Shown here piece by piece: positions 32,588 to 43,272 of a DNA stretch of 64,000 nucleotides. Source of the stretch: Candidatus Liberibacter europaeus (lineage in GTDB: Bacteria > Pseudomonadota > Alphaproteobacteria > Rhizobiales > Rhizobiaceae). The stretch spans positions 62,001 through 126,000 of the forward strand of contig PSQJ01000002.1 in assembly GCA_003045065.1 (NCBI GenBank), read 5' to 3'. How positions within the stretch are numbered: position 1 is the stretch's first letter; every line of letters starts with the position of its first letter. A model generated the notes under the pieces. It had not been told where the DNA came from. It worked only from the letters and a program-made list of their open reading frames with translations, and ran no database searches. The position numbers and the translations under genes are program-made.

Positions 32588-32968
32588 CTATTTTTTATGT
32601 GTTTTCCGATATGTCTTTCGAGTATTTTTTGTTGTTTTTATATTTTTTTTGTTTGGTTTGATGATAGGAGAATTTACGGGAGATGTATGATTTTCATCAT
32701 TATCATCATCAATTGATAATTTTTGTGACGATTGTTCTTTCATGAGATATTGTTTGTTACAGTCCTCATCTTCTCTATTTTCTTGTTTAGTATTATGGGA
32801 AAATAGTGTGCTGATATTACCTGTAACAATCCGCAAAACATTTTTTTTTGTCTGTGTATATAAATATCTAGGGTTACGTACCAAAAATAATAAACGACGA
32901 AAATCAAGGCAAAATATGATGCACAAGACTATAATAATTAAAATTTCAGTCCAAGTTATATGCACCAT
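32588..32968 (-). CDS. TatB-like single-TM protein (highly diverged or decayed)
   Basis: MVHITWTEILIIIVLCIIFCLDFRRLLFLVRNPRYL resembles TatB [34 protein letters not shown] by eye; located upstream of serS-surE as in Rhizobiales tatABC-serS-surE. The VGPK hinge is absent. Confidence 0.5.
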   Translation of the reverse strand: MVHITWTEILIIIVLCIIFCLDFRRLLFLVRNPRYLYTQTKKNVLRIVTGNISTLFSHNTKQENREDEDCNKQYLMKEQSSQKLSIDDDNDENHTSPVNSPIIKPNKKNIKTTKNTRKTYRKTHKK

Positions 32969-33174
32969 TTGGTATCTCCCATCTTTGGTATAGTTTGATT
33001 ATATTAATGTAATCTTACTGCACACTGTCGGCATTATAAATATTTGATTATAATCATCAACATATAACAATATTTTTATGTGGCAAATTTTAACCCTATC
33101 AACAAAAATATCTTTCAAGCAGTCAATATAGTTATTATTGTATTCCGTATTCCTTTTAAAGAGTGGTTTGTTTT

Positions 33175-33321
33175 ATGAGAAGGGCTGTTTTTTCAAATGA
33201 TAAAACTGATTCTTTTGAAGATAATATAATAAAAGCTCTTATTATAAGCTTGATTGAGGATAGAAACATTCTATCCAAAGCCATATGTAGAGAAAAAGCT
33301 AAAATGCGTAAGAGAAAATAA
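33175..33321 (+). CDS. 48-aa hypothetical small ORF
   Basis: ATG at 33175 to TAA at 33321, MRRAVFSNDKTDSFEDNIIKALIISLIEDRNILSKAICREKAKMRKRK; below the ORF-track length cutoff. Confidence 0.3.
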   Translation: MRRAVFSNDKTDSFEDNIIKALIISLIEDRNILSKAICREKAKMRKRK

Positions 33322-33769
33322 TATGAGCCTAGATCGTGATGTAATTATTATTTTATCTATCTTTTTTATTTAGATCTATTATTTTATAGAGGTGATTTGC
33401 ACCAGAATTTTATATTATTATAAATACATGACAATTTTTACTGATGTTTTGTACTAACCAGTTATATTGTTGTTATTTTTAAGAAGGCAATTTGCTCTGA
33501 GCAACGATTTATTGTTAATGGTGCAATTATCAATTTTTTCATTATAATTATGTACTAAATCATTATAGCCTAGGAAATTATTTCAGTGCCTTTTGCTGTA
33601 ATAAATGAAGTGTTGCGGTGATTATTATACATCTTGATGATATTATGCGTACTTTTACGTACATTTAGTGAACCATTACTAAAAATAAATTATTATCGCA
33701 AACTAATTAATAATATAATATTGTCTTTATAATTAACTAATCTTCATGATTGATTTTGTTTGCTATAGG

Positions 33770-34225
33770 TCATTGTATAGAACCATAAATTATTTTAGCT
33801 CGTTTTTCGAATTCTTTTGCGAAAGAAAGAAATGCGTTATTGAACATTTTGTTGAGTATTTTATCAAATAATCGATTTTTAAGTTCATATTTTATAGAGA
33901 ATCGTACTATGCATCCACCACTAGGAGTCTCTTCAAAATTCCAATGATTTTCCAGAAAATTAAATAGATATTTTACGTGTTGCACGACTATTCTATTCTT
34001 ATCTTTCTGCATTTTCACTTGAGTTACAAATGTTTCGTGCATGCCAATATATCCTATTTTCATGCTAGCTATTATAATCACATCTCTATCTTGTTTTTCA
34101 TGAGAGTGAACGACTATTTTTTTGCAAAGTGGCACAAATTCGGGGTATTTTTCTACATCAGCTACTAGGTCAAACATTTGTTGAGGGGTATAAACAACTA
34201 TACGATCAGCTATAAAATGATGCAT
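33770..34225 (-). CDS. Coq10/RatA-type polyketide cyclase (START-like) protein
   Basis: ADRIVVYTPQQMFDLVADVEKYPEFVPLCKKIVVHS; adjacent to lipA. Confidence 0.92.
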   Translation of the reverse strand: MHHFIADRIVVYTPQQMFDLVADVEKYPEFVPLCKKIVVHSHEKQDRDVIIIASMKIGYIGMHETFVTQVKMQKDKNRIVVQHVKYLFNFLENHWNFEETPSGGCIVRFSIKYELKNRLFDKILNKMFNNAFLSFAKEFEKRAKIIYGSIQ

Positions 34226-34300
34226 GACACAAACATTATCCGTTTTACCAAAAACATATTACTAAATTCTATAAACATTTAAATTAGTCAATAATTGTTT

Positions 34301-35293
34301 TCATAGGTTCAATTTTTTTTTGCGAGCCATTTTTAAACGCAAGAAATCATCTCCTGCATGATAAGAAGAACGGGTAAGTGGGCTTGAAGAAACCATTAGA
34401 AATCCCTTTGTATATGCTATAGTTTCATATGACTTAAAATCTTTTGGATTTATAAATTCTTCTACTTTGTGATGTTTGCGTGTAGGCTGTAGATATTGCC
34501 CTATAGTTAGAAAATCGACTTCAGCAGTACGTAAATCATCCATTAATTGCAATATCTCATTTCTTTTTTCACCCAACCCAAGCATTATTCCGGATTTAGT
34601 AAAAATGCTAGGGTCTAATTCTTTTACACGCTGTAACAGGCGTAGAGAATGAAAATAACGAGCACCAGGACGTACAGTGAGATAATTAGAAGCAACTGTT
34701 TCTAGATTATGGTTAAATACGTCTGGTTTAGCTGAAACCACTTTTTCTAGGGCATAAGGTTTTCTTAAAAAATCAGGTGTTAAAACTTCAATTGTTGTAG
34801 ACGGAGAAGAATTTCTAATTGCAAAAATCACTTCTGCAAAATGTTGAGCGCCTCCATCTTCAAGATCATCTCGATCGACAGATGTAATAACCACATGAGA
34901 AAGACCCATAGATTTGACGGCCCATGATATGTCATTAGGTTCATTTAAGTCTAACGGTTTTGGCTTTCCTGTTGCAACATTACAAAATGTACAGGCTCTT
35001 GTGCAAATTGCCCCCATAATCATAAAAGTGGCATGACCTTTATTCCAGCATTCTCCAATATTAGGACAGCCTGCTTCTTCGCAAACAGTTGTTAATTTAC
35101 GAGATCTTACTATATCAAAAGTTTTTTTATATCCTTGTGATATAGGAGCACGAACACGAATCCAATCGGGTTTTTGCATAGCAATAGTATCAGGTTTATA
35201 CATCTTTTCAGGATGTCTAATACTTTTTTCACCATCTGTGGAAAAGTGAACAGATTTTTTTTTGTTTTTGATTGTGTCGAAAACTGTAACCAT
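34301..35293 (-). CDS. lipA: Lipoyl synthase
   Basis: [13 protein letters not shown] and [24 protein letters not shown] Fe-S motifs. Confidence 0.98.
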   Translation of the reverse strand: MVTVFDTIKNKKKSVHFSTDGEKSIRHPEKMYKPDTIAMQKPDWIRVRAPISQGYKKTFDIVRSRKLTTVCEEAGCPNIGECWNKGHATFMIMGAICTRACTFCNVATGKPKPLDLNEPNDISWAVKSMGLSHVVITSVDRDDLEDGGAQHFAEVIFAIRNSSPSTTIEVLTPDFLRKPYALEKVVSAKPDVFNHNLETVASNYLTVRPGARYFHSLRLLQRVKELDPSIFTKSGIMLGLGEKRNEILQLMDDLRTAEVDFLTIGQYLQPTRKHHKVEEFINPKDFKSYETIAYTKGFLMVSSSPLTRSSYHAGDDFLRLKMARKKKLNL

Positions 35294-35576
35294 AAATTTT
35301 CCAATAGATCTGAGAGTATAGGAATTCTTTTTATCATCTAATCAATCAAAGAACGGTCTTTTTGTAACTGAAATATATTGACAGTAGCCTACTAACATAA
35401 AAAAGACCGTAATTTTTTAAGTCATATAGCAATTAGATATAAAACAACTCATACTCTTTATATTTTCCATTAATGACAAAAGATCAATCTATATAACTTG
35501 ATAATAAGATGCAAAAATCAAATGGAACGATAATTATGCACATTTTTTCTAAAATTTTGATAATGCAACTTATTAT

Positions 35577-37046
35577 TTAAGCATGAATAACACGACCATA
35601 GGCGTCAAAAACACTTTCTTTCATTGTTTCTGAAATTGTTGGATGAGGAAAAACGGTATGCATTAATTCTTCTTCGGTTGTTTCTAGATTCATTGCGATA
35701 GAAAAACCTTGAATAAGTTCAGTTACCTCTGCCCCAATCATATGAACTCCCAATAATTCTCCTGTTTTTTTGTCAAAAATGGTTTTGACCATCCCATAAT
35801 CTTCTCCAAGTGTAACAGCCTTACCATTTGCAGACAAACTATGCCTGCCAACATTAATATCTAATCCTTTATCTCTTGCACTGTCTTCTGTCATTCCAAT
35901 AGATGCAATTTGTGGATTGCAATAGATACATCCAGGAATCCTTCTTTTGTCCACGGGATGTAAATTGGGTATTCCAGCAATTTTTTCGATGCATATTATG
36001 CCTTCATGTTCAGCTTTATGAGCCAGCATTGGCGCTCCTGCCACGTCACCAATGGCATAAACTCCCATAATATTAGTAAACCCGTAATCATCTACGACAA
36101 TACATCCATTATTAGTTTTAACACCCAATTCTTCCAATCCAATGTTTTCAATATTTCCTTGAACACCAGCTGATAACAAGATTCGTTCTGCTGTCATAGA
36201 AGACAGTGAGCCATCCTTGTTTTCTACTTGGATTGTTACTGAATCTTTTTTCTTTTGTACGCCGTGAATTTTTGATTCTGTCAGTATTTTTACCCCTCTA
36301 TTTTGAAGAGACTTCTGAATCAAATTGGAAATTTCTGAATCTTCTGATGGCAAAATACGTTCTTTAAGCTCTATAATTGATACATCAACATCCAAGGATT
36401 TATAAAATGACGAAAACTCTACCCCAATAGCACCAGATCCTATAACAATTAGTGATTTTGGTTTTTTGTCTGGTTTTAGAGCATCAAAATATGTCCATAT
36501 TAAATTTCCATCGGGCTCTATTCCTGGAATAGTGCGGGGACGAGATCCTGTAGCAATGATAATATGTTTTGATTTATAAACTCCTTCTCCTAACACTTTT
36601 TTTGGTATTGGATGTTGCGGTAGCATTGCTGGCTTATCAGGTTTTGATACAACAATTTCATATGGATTGCGTAAAACCGCTTTTCCCCAAATAATGTCTA
36701 TTTTGTTTTTATGCATTAAAAACTCTACACCACTATTCAATTTTTGTGAAACATTACGGGAACGCTTTATAATATCTTGAATATTAGGCTCTATTTTTCC
36801 TTCTACATTAAGACCATAGTGTTTTGCATTTTTTATGTGTGTAAGTATTTCGGCAGAACGTAACAGAGACTTGGTTGGGATACATCCCCAATTTAAGCAA
36901 ATTCCTCCCAAGCTATCGTATTCTACAATTGCAACTTTAAAGCCAAGCTGTGCGGCACGTATAGCACAAACATATCCACCAGGGCCTGAGCCAATAACAA
37001 TTACATCATATGACTTTAACACCAATTCCTCCGTTATATGGATCAT
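35577..37046 (-). CDS. lpdA: Dihydrolipoyl dehydrogenase (E3)
   Basis: YDVIVIGSGPGGYVCAIRAAQLG, GGICLNWGCIPTKSLL, C-terminal HPHPTISE. Confidence 0.97.
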   Translation of the reverse strand: MIHITEELVLKSYDVIVIGSGPGGYVCAIRAAQLGFKVAIVEYDSLGGICLNWGCIPTKSLLRSAEILTHIKNAKHYGLNVEGKIEPNIQDIIKRSRNVSQKLNSGVEFLMHKNKIDIIWGKAVLRNPYEIVVSKPDKPAMLPQHPIPKKVLGEGVYKSKHIIIATGSRPRTIPGIEPDGNLIWTYFDALKPDKKPKSLIVIGSGAIGVEFSSFYKSLDVDVSIIELKERILPSEDSEISNLIQKSLQNRGVKILTESKIHGVQKKKDSVTIQVENKDGSLSSMTAERILLSAGVQGNIENIGLEELGVKTNNGCIVVDDYGFTNIMGVYAIGDVAGAPMLAHKAEHEGIICIEKIAGIPNLHPVDKRRIPGCIYCNPQIASIGMTEDSARDKGLDINVGRHSLSANGKAVTLGEDYGMVKTIFDKKTGELLGVHMIGAEVTELIQGFSIAMNLETTEEELMHTVFPHPTISETMKESVFDAYGRVIHA

Positions 37047-37105
37047 AATTATCTTGATATAGTAGGTAACAGTATATCTATCCTAGACCAATGCAATAAA
37101 TTACA

Positions 37106-38401
37106 TTACATCAGCATCCAAATTGGATTTTCTACATATTCCTTAAAGATAGACAATAATTTTGAAGCCATAGCACCATCAACTGAACGATGATCCGCAG
37201 ATAATGTTACATTCATAATAGTTGCAATTTTTATTTGTCCATCTTGAAATATAGGTTTTTTTTCTCCGGCTCCTACAGCGAGCATAGTTGATTGAGGTGG
37301 ATTAACGATAGCACAAAAATTCTTTATACCAAACATTCCCATATTGGATACAGAAGTTGTTCCCCCTTGATATTCTTCTGGTTTTAGATTTCGTTTTTTA
37401 GCTTTCTGGATGAGTATCTTTACTTCAGATGAAATATCTAAAATACTCTTTTGATCTACCTTGCGAATGATCGGGGTAATAATTCCATCAGGAATACTTA
37501 CTGCCACGCTGATATCAACATTTTTATGGTGAAGCATAGCAGTAGATGTCCAAGAAACATTAGCTTCTGGCACTCGTACCATTGCCAATGCGAAAGCTTT
37601 TAAAACCACATCATTTACTGATATTTTATTGAAAGAAGTTTCTTTGTTCACATTTATCTGAGCGTTCATTTGTGCTCGCAAAGAAAGAAGATTATCAATA
37701 TTGCAGTCAATAGATACGTAGAAATGGGGTATGGTCTGTTTAGCATGCTGAAGTCTACTAGCAATGGTTTTACGCATATTATTGTGAGGAATAGATTCGT
37801 ATGAATCTTTAGCGAATAGTTGCGTAATATCAGATTCGGCAGATGCATTAGTTTCTATTGTATCAGGATATTTTACAATCGATGATAAATTTTCTTTTGA
37901 ATTTTGTTCAAGAAAAAGCTCAACATCTTTTTTTATTATACGTCCATGCGGACCAGAACCAACAATTGATGATAGATCAGCGCCATGTTCTTGAGCAATA
38001 CGGCGCGCAAGAGGGGAAGAGAATGTGTAATCTCTATTTTTAGCCAATTGATGTTTTTTATTATCTGTAAAATTACGATTGGATATTTGACGATTATCAG
38101 GGGATTCCTTTTCTACTTCTTCGGGATATATCTGCGGCGTATCATGAGACAATTTATCATCATCGGTAGTAAAAGTTAATATTGGGCTGTTAACTTTAAT
38201 ATTTTCGGTTTTCTCTGGGATAAGAAGTTCATGCACAAATCCTTCATCAACTGCCTCAACTTCCATAATAGCCTTATCAGTTTCAATTTCACAGAGAACA
38301 TCTCCTGGGCGAAAACTATCTCCTTTTTTTACCATCCATTTTTCCAATTTACCTGTTTCCATAGTTGGAGACAAGGCAGGCATATTTATTGTATGTATCA
38401 T
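37106..38401 (-). CDS. pdhC: Pyruvate dehydrogenase complex E2 (dihydrolipoamide acetyltransferase)
   Basis: Lipoyl domain CEIETDKAIMEVEA, E3-binding SPLARRIAQEHGADLSSIVGSGPHGRIIKKDVE, catalytic SADHRSVDGA. Confidence 0.97.
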   Translation of the reverse strand: MIHTINMPALSPTMETGKLEKWMVKKGDSFRPGDVLCEIETDKAIMEVEAVDEGFVHELLIPEKTENIKVNSPILTFTTDDDKLSHDTPQIYPEEVEKESPDNRQISNRNFTDNKKHQLAKNRDYTFSSPLARRIAQEHGADLSSIVGSGPHGRIIKKDVELFLEQNSKENLSSIVKYPDTIETNASAESDITQLFAKDSYESIPHNNMRKTIASRLQHAKQTIPHFYVSIDCNIDNLLSLRAQMNAQINVNKETSFNKISVNDVVLKAFALAMVRVPEANVSWTSTAMLHHKNVDISVAVSIPDGIITPIIRKVDQKSILDISSEVKILIQKAKKRNLKPEEYQGGTTSVSNMGMFGIKNFCAIVNPPQSTMLAVGAGEKKPIFQDGQIKIATIMNVTLSADHRSVDGAMASKLLSIFKEYVENPIWMLM

Positions 38402-38407
38402 AATACT

Positions 38408-39826
38408 CTAGACTTTCGCTTTTCGTTTGTAACAGACATGTTCAATAGACTCAACGATTTCATCCACATTAGGAATAGCGAATTTTTCAAGGTTTGCGGC
38501 GTAAGGCATTGGAACATCTTTGCCTGTGATTGTAATGATAGGGGCATCAAGATAGTCAAAAATTTCCTTTTGTACCTGATTAGCAATTTCAGATCCGACA
38601 GATGATTGCGGATATCCTTCCTCAACAGTGACTAACCTTCCAGTTTTTTTAACTGATTCGAATATTGTTTGCAAATCCATTGGGCGAATGGTGCGAAGAT
38701 CTATCAATTCCACATCTATTCCGTCATTTTCTAATTTAGATACTGCTTCTGTAGCATATGTCATACCAATCCCAAACGAAACCAATGTAACATCATTGCC
38801 TTTACGGTGAATACGTGCTTTTCCTATTGGCAACACGAAATCTTCTATCAGCGGAACTTCAAATTTGCTTCCGTAAAGGACTTCGTTTTCAAGGAAAACA
38901 ACAGGATTAGGATCACGAATAGCCGCTTTAAGAAGCCCCTTAGCATCAGATGCTGTATATGGCATAATGACTTTTAATCCTGGTATGTGGCTATACCATG
39001 CAGCATAGCATTGAGAATGTTGTGCAGCAACACGTGATGCAGCTCCATTCGGACCCCTGAATACGATAGAGGTTTTTACCTGTCCCCCAGACATATATCT
39101 AGTTTTAGCGGCAGAATTAATAATCTGGTCAATTGCCTGCATTGCAAAATTGAAAGTCATAAATTCTACAATTGGTTTCAATCCTGTAAAACTGGCTCCT
39201 ATGCCAATTCCTGTAAACCCATGCTCAGTAATTGGGGTATCAATTACTCTTTCGGCGCCGAATTCTTGCAGCAATCCTTGAGTTACTTTATAAGCTCCTT
39301 GGTATTCTGCAACTTCCTCTCCTATAACGAATACATCTCCATCTCGACGCATTTCTTCTGCCATAGCATCACGCAATGCTTCCCTTACAGTCATTGAAAC
39401 CGTTGGAAAATTCACATCAAATTCTTGTTCATTTGGGGAATATGCAGGTGAGTTCTTATGATTGGCACAACTTATAGCGATATTCTTTTCGTCAGAAATA
39501 CTAGATTCATCTGATTCTAATGATGTTTTAATTGGCTGTATTTGATGTTCTAACGACATTTTTTCAATGTCATCTTTAGCTTCTCCTTCTTGGAGAATAA
39601 TCGCAATAGGGGTGTTTACCTTCACATCTTTAGAGCCACTTGGCATGAGGATTTTTCCAATAATACCGTCTTCTATGGTTTCAACATCCATCACAGCTTT
39701 ATCAGTTTCTACCTCGCAAACAATATCCCCTTGTTTGACAACGTCTCCCTCATTTTTTTTCCACGCAGCAATATTTCCTGCAGTCATTGTGGGGGAAAGA
39801 GATGGCATTGTTATTAAAATTGGCAT
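38408..39826 (-). CDS. pdhB: Pyruvate dehydrogenase E1 beta with N-terminal lipoyl domain
   Basis: Lipoyl domain [16 protein letters not shown]1-beta [39 protein letters not shown]. Confidence 0.97.
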   Translation of the reverse strand: MPILITMPSLSPTMTAGNIAAWKKNEGDVVKQGDIVCEVETDKAVMDVETIEDGIIGKILMPSGSKDVKVNTPIAIILQEGEAKDDIEKMSLEHQIQPIKTSLESDESSISDEKNIAISCANHKNSPAYSPNEQEFDVNFPTVSMTVREALRDAMAEEMRRDGDVFVIGEEVAEYQGAYKVTQGLLQEFGAERVIDTPITEHGFTGIGIGASFTGLKPIVEFMTFNFAMQAIDQIINSAAKTRYMSGGQVKTSIVFRGPNGAASRVAAQHSQCYAAWYSHIPGLKVIMPYTASDAKGLLKAAIRDPNPVVFLENEVLYGSKFEVPLIEDFVLPIGKARIHRKGNDVTLVSFGIGMTYATEAVSKLENDGIDVELIDLRTIRPMDLQTIFESVKKTGRLVTVEEGYPQSSVGSEIANQVQKEIFDYLDAPIITITGKDVPMPYAANLEKFAIPNVDEIVESIEHVCYKRKAKV

Positions 39827-39843
39827 TTTTATTTGCTCCTGAT

Positions 39844-40914
39844 TCAGATTAGAATATCTGAGTAAAGCTCAGAAGTATTTGGTTCTTTGTCTGATTTTGC
39901 GAATTCTGCACTATCATTTATAATGCGACGCACGTCTATTTCTATTTCTTTTAATTCATTTTCGCTTGCCCAGTTGTTTTCCAGCAATCTTTTACGAACC
40001 TGTTCAATTGGATCGTGGTTGGATCGCATGCTGGTTACTTCATCTCGACTGCGGTAGTTGGCAGGATCAGACATAGAATGTCCTCTATAACGATATGTAA
40101 GCATTTCTATTATAATTGGACCTTTATTAGCGCGACAATATTTAACGGCTTTTTCCATCGTTTCTTTTACAATCCTCACATCCATACCATCGATTTGTAC
40201 TCCGGGAATATTGAAGGATATTCCCCTTTTTGAAAAGTCAGTTTGTGCAGATGATCGAGAGACAGAAGTTCCCATGGCATATTGATTATTTTCAACTACG
40301 TAAATGACGCCTAGATTCCAAAGTGCAGACATGTTAAAGCTTTCGTATACTTGCCCTTGATTTGCAGCCCCATCACCAAAACAAACTACGCATACTCTGT
40401 CAGATTTGCGATATTTATTTGCAAAGGCAATACCTGTTCCTAGAGAGACTTGAGCTCCTACAATTCCATGCCCACCATAAAATCCGTTTTCAGTAGAAAA
40501 CATATGCATAGATCCACCTTTACCCTTTGATATACCTCCTTGTCGCCCAGTCAATTCTGCCATTATTTTTGATGCTTCTACTCCGTAAGATAGAATGTGA
40601 CCGTGATCTCTATAGGCTGTAATCATTTGATCACCATCTGAAAGAGCCATTTTCATGCCAATAATCACCGCTTCTTGACCAATGCAGAGGTGACAAAATC
40701 CTCCTATTAATCCCATTCCATATAATTGTCCGGCTTTTTCTTCAAAACGACGGATAAGTAACATCTCTCGATATGCTAATAATTCTTGTTTAATATCAAA
40801 TTTAGCAACTTTGATTTTTTTAAAGAACGTTAAATCCATATGATTATCCCCAGAATCTTTGCATCCTTTATCAAATACGGATGTGTCAAGATCCATTTTA
40901 ACCTCCAAATTCAC
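39844..40914 (-). CDS. pdhA: Pyruvate dehydrogenase E1 alpha
   Basis: [67 protein letters not shown]. Confidence 0.97.
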   Translation of the reverse strand: MNLEVKMDLDTSVFDKGCKDSGDNHMDLTFFKKIKVAKFDIKQELLAYREMLLIRRFEEKAGQLYGMGLIGGFCHLCIGQEAVIIGMKMALSDGDQMITAYRDHGHILSYGVEASKIMAELTGRQGGISKGKGGSMHMFSTENGFYGGHGIVGAQVSLGTGIAFANKYRKSDRVCVVCFGDGAANQGQVYESFNMSALWNLGVIYVVENNQYAMGTSVSRSSAQTDFSKRGISFNIPGVQIDGMDVRIVKETMEKAVKYCRANKGPIIIEMLTYRYRGHSMSDPANYRSRDEVTSMRSNHDPIEQVRKRLLENNWASENELKEIEIDVRRIINDSAEFAKSDKEPNTSELYSDILI

Positions 40915-41002
40915 TCTTCCCTTTATATACTTTATATATACTTTGAAATTTAAAGTATTATAGAAAATACCTCGTGAATAAAATCAATATATTTTTATAT
41001 AA

Positions 41003-41015
41003 GGGCTTAATGCCC
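41003..41015 (-). terminator. Weak hairpin GGGC-ATTAA-GCCC followed by a T/A-rich run, possible ftsB-pdhA attenuator/terminator
   Basis: 4-bp GC stem read directly between ftsB-like and pdhA; stem short, T-run imperfect. Confidence 0.2.
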
Positions 41016-41052
41016 GTGCATTTTTTTTACAAGTAAGAAATTAACATTTTTC

Positions 41053-41370
41053 CTAAAAATCAAAAAGGAATAAAACAATCTCGTCGGTGCGAGATAAATT
41101 AAGATTAAATCGTGCCTTCTCATCTAAAAGATCTTTTTCAAGGAATCCATCGCTTAGCAATTTTATTTTGTGTTCTAATTTAGCGCGAGTTTCTCGTAAT
41201 TCCGCAAGAGATATTTCGCGTTTAATCAGAGATTCCTCTAGGGATTTAGTTGCTCTTAATCCATAATCTCCTTCTATTGTATGATTGACAAAATATATTA
41301 TAACGGAGACTGAAATAATACGAAATATCGTGATATACATCACATCTTTTTTATAATATTTATCCCACAT
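41053..41370 (-). CDS. Septum formation initiator, FtsB/DivIC-like
   Basis: N-terminal TM then coiled coil EGDYGLRATKSLEESLIKREISLAELRETRAKLEHKIKLLSDGFLEKDLLDEKARFNLNLSRTDEIVLF; between eno and pdhA. Confidence 0.88.
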   Translation of the reverse strand: MWDKYYKKDVMYITIFRIISVSVIIYFVNHTIEGDYGLRATKSLEESLIKREISLAELRETRAKLEHKIKLLSDGFLEKDLLDEKARFNLNLSRTDEIVLFLFDF

Positions 41371-41456
41371 AATGTATAAACACTTTACACAAAATATTTG
41401 TTTGCAATACTAAATATTCATCAATACCAGTCATGCAAGCGTTATAAAACTTCACG

Positions 41457-42782
<1,326 letters not shown>

Positions 42783-42899
42783 TTAATTGCTTAGATCTTT
42801 TATATAAAAGCCGTGGAATATTTATTTTCGCATAGCTCATATACTCTCTATAGTAATTTAATAATATATTGTCGATAGCGATTAAATTAATATAATATT

Positions 42900-43160
42900 T
42901 TGGATATATTATCCGTATTGACCACATATTTGATATTGTGTGTAATAATAGCCACTGTTATGATTTTAAGGGTTTGTGGTAATTTTACAATAAGTATGGG
43001 GGGGGGGATAATTTTTATCTATAATTTAAGCTATATGTTGTTGATATGCATAATTTTGTCAAAACCTTATAAGGTCATGCTTGATATAGAATGGGTAGCT
43101 CTTAATCCTCGTATTTGGCAGAATTGTTTAGATTTTGCAATTAGCGCCAATACAGTTTGA
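42900..43160 (+). CDS. 86-aa hypothetical membrane protein containing a G10 homopolymer (vaguely SecG-like topology)
   Basis: Two hydrophobic segments flanking SMGGGII; TTG start without clear Shine-Dalgarno; internal ATG at about 42960. Confidence 0.3.
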   Translation: MDILSVLTTYLILCVIIATVMILRVCGNFTISMGGGIIFIYNLSYMLLICIILSKPYKVMLDIEWVALNPRIWQNCLDFAISANTV

Positions 43161-43272
43161 ACATCCCTTACAATCAATAATAGGCTGCTTTGTTTTTGCA
43201 GGCTTTTGAAGAGTTATCCTAATGAAATTTTTCTAAATATGATTACAGAAACTCAATTGTAAATGATTTTAT

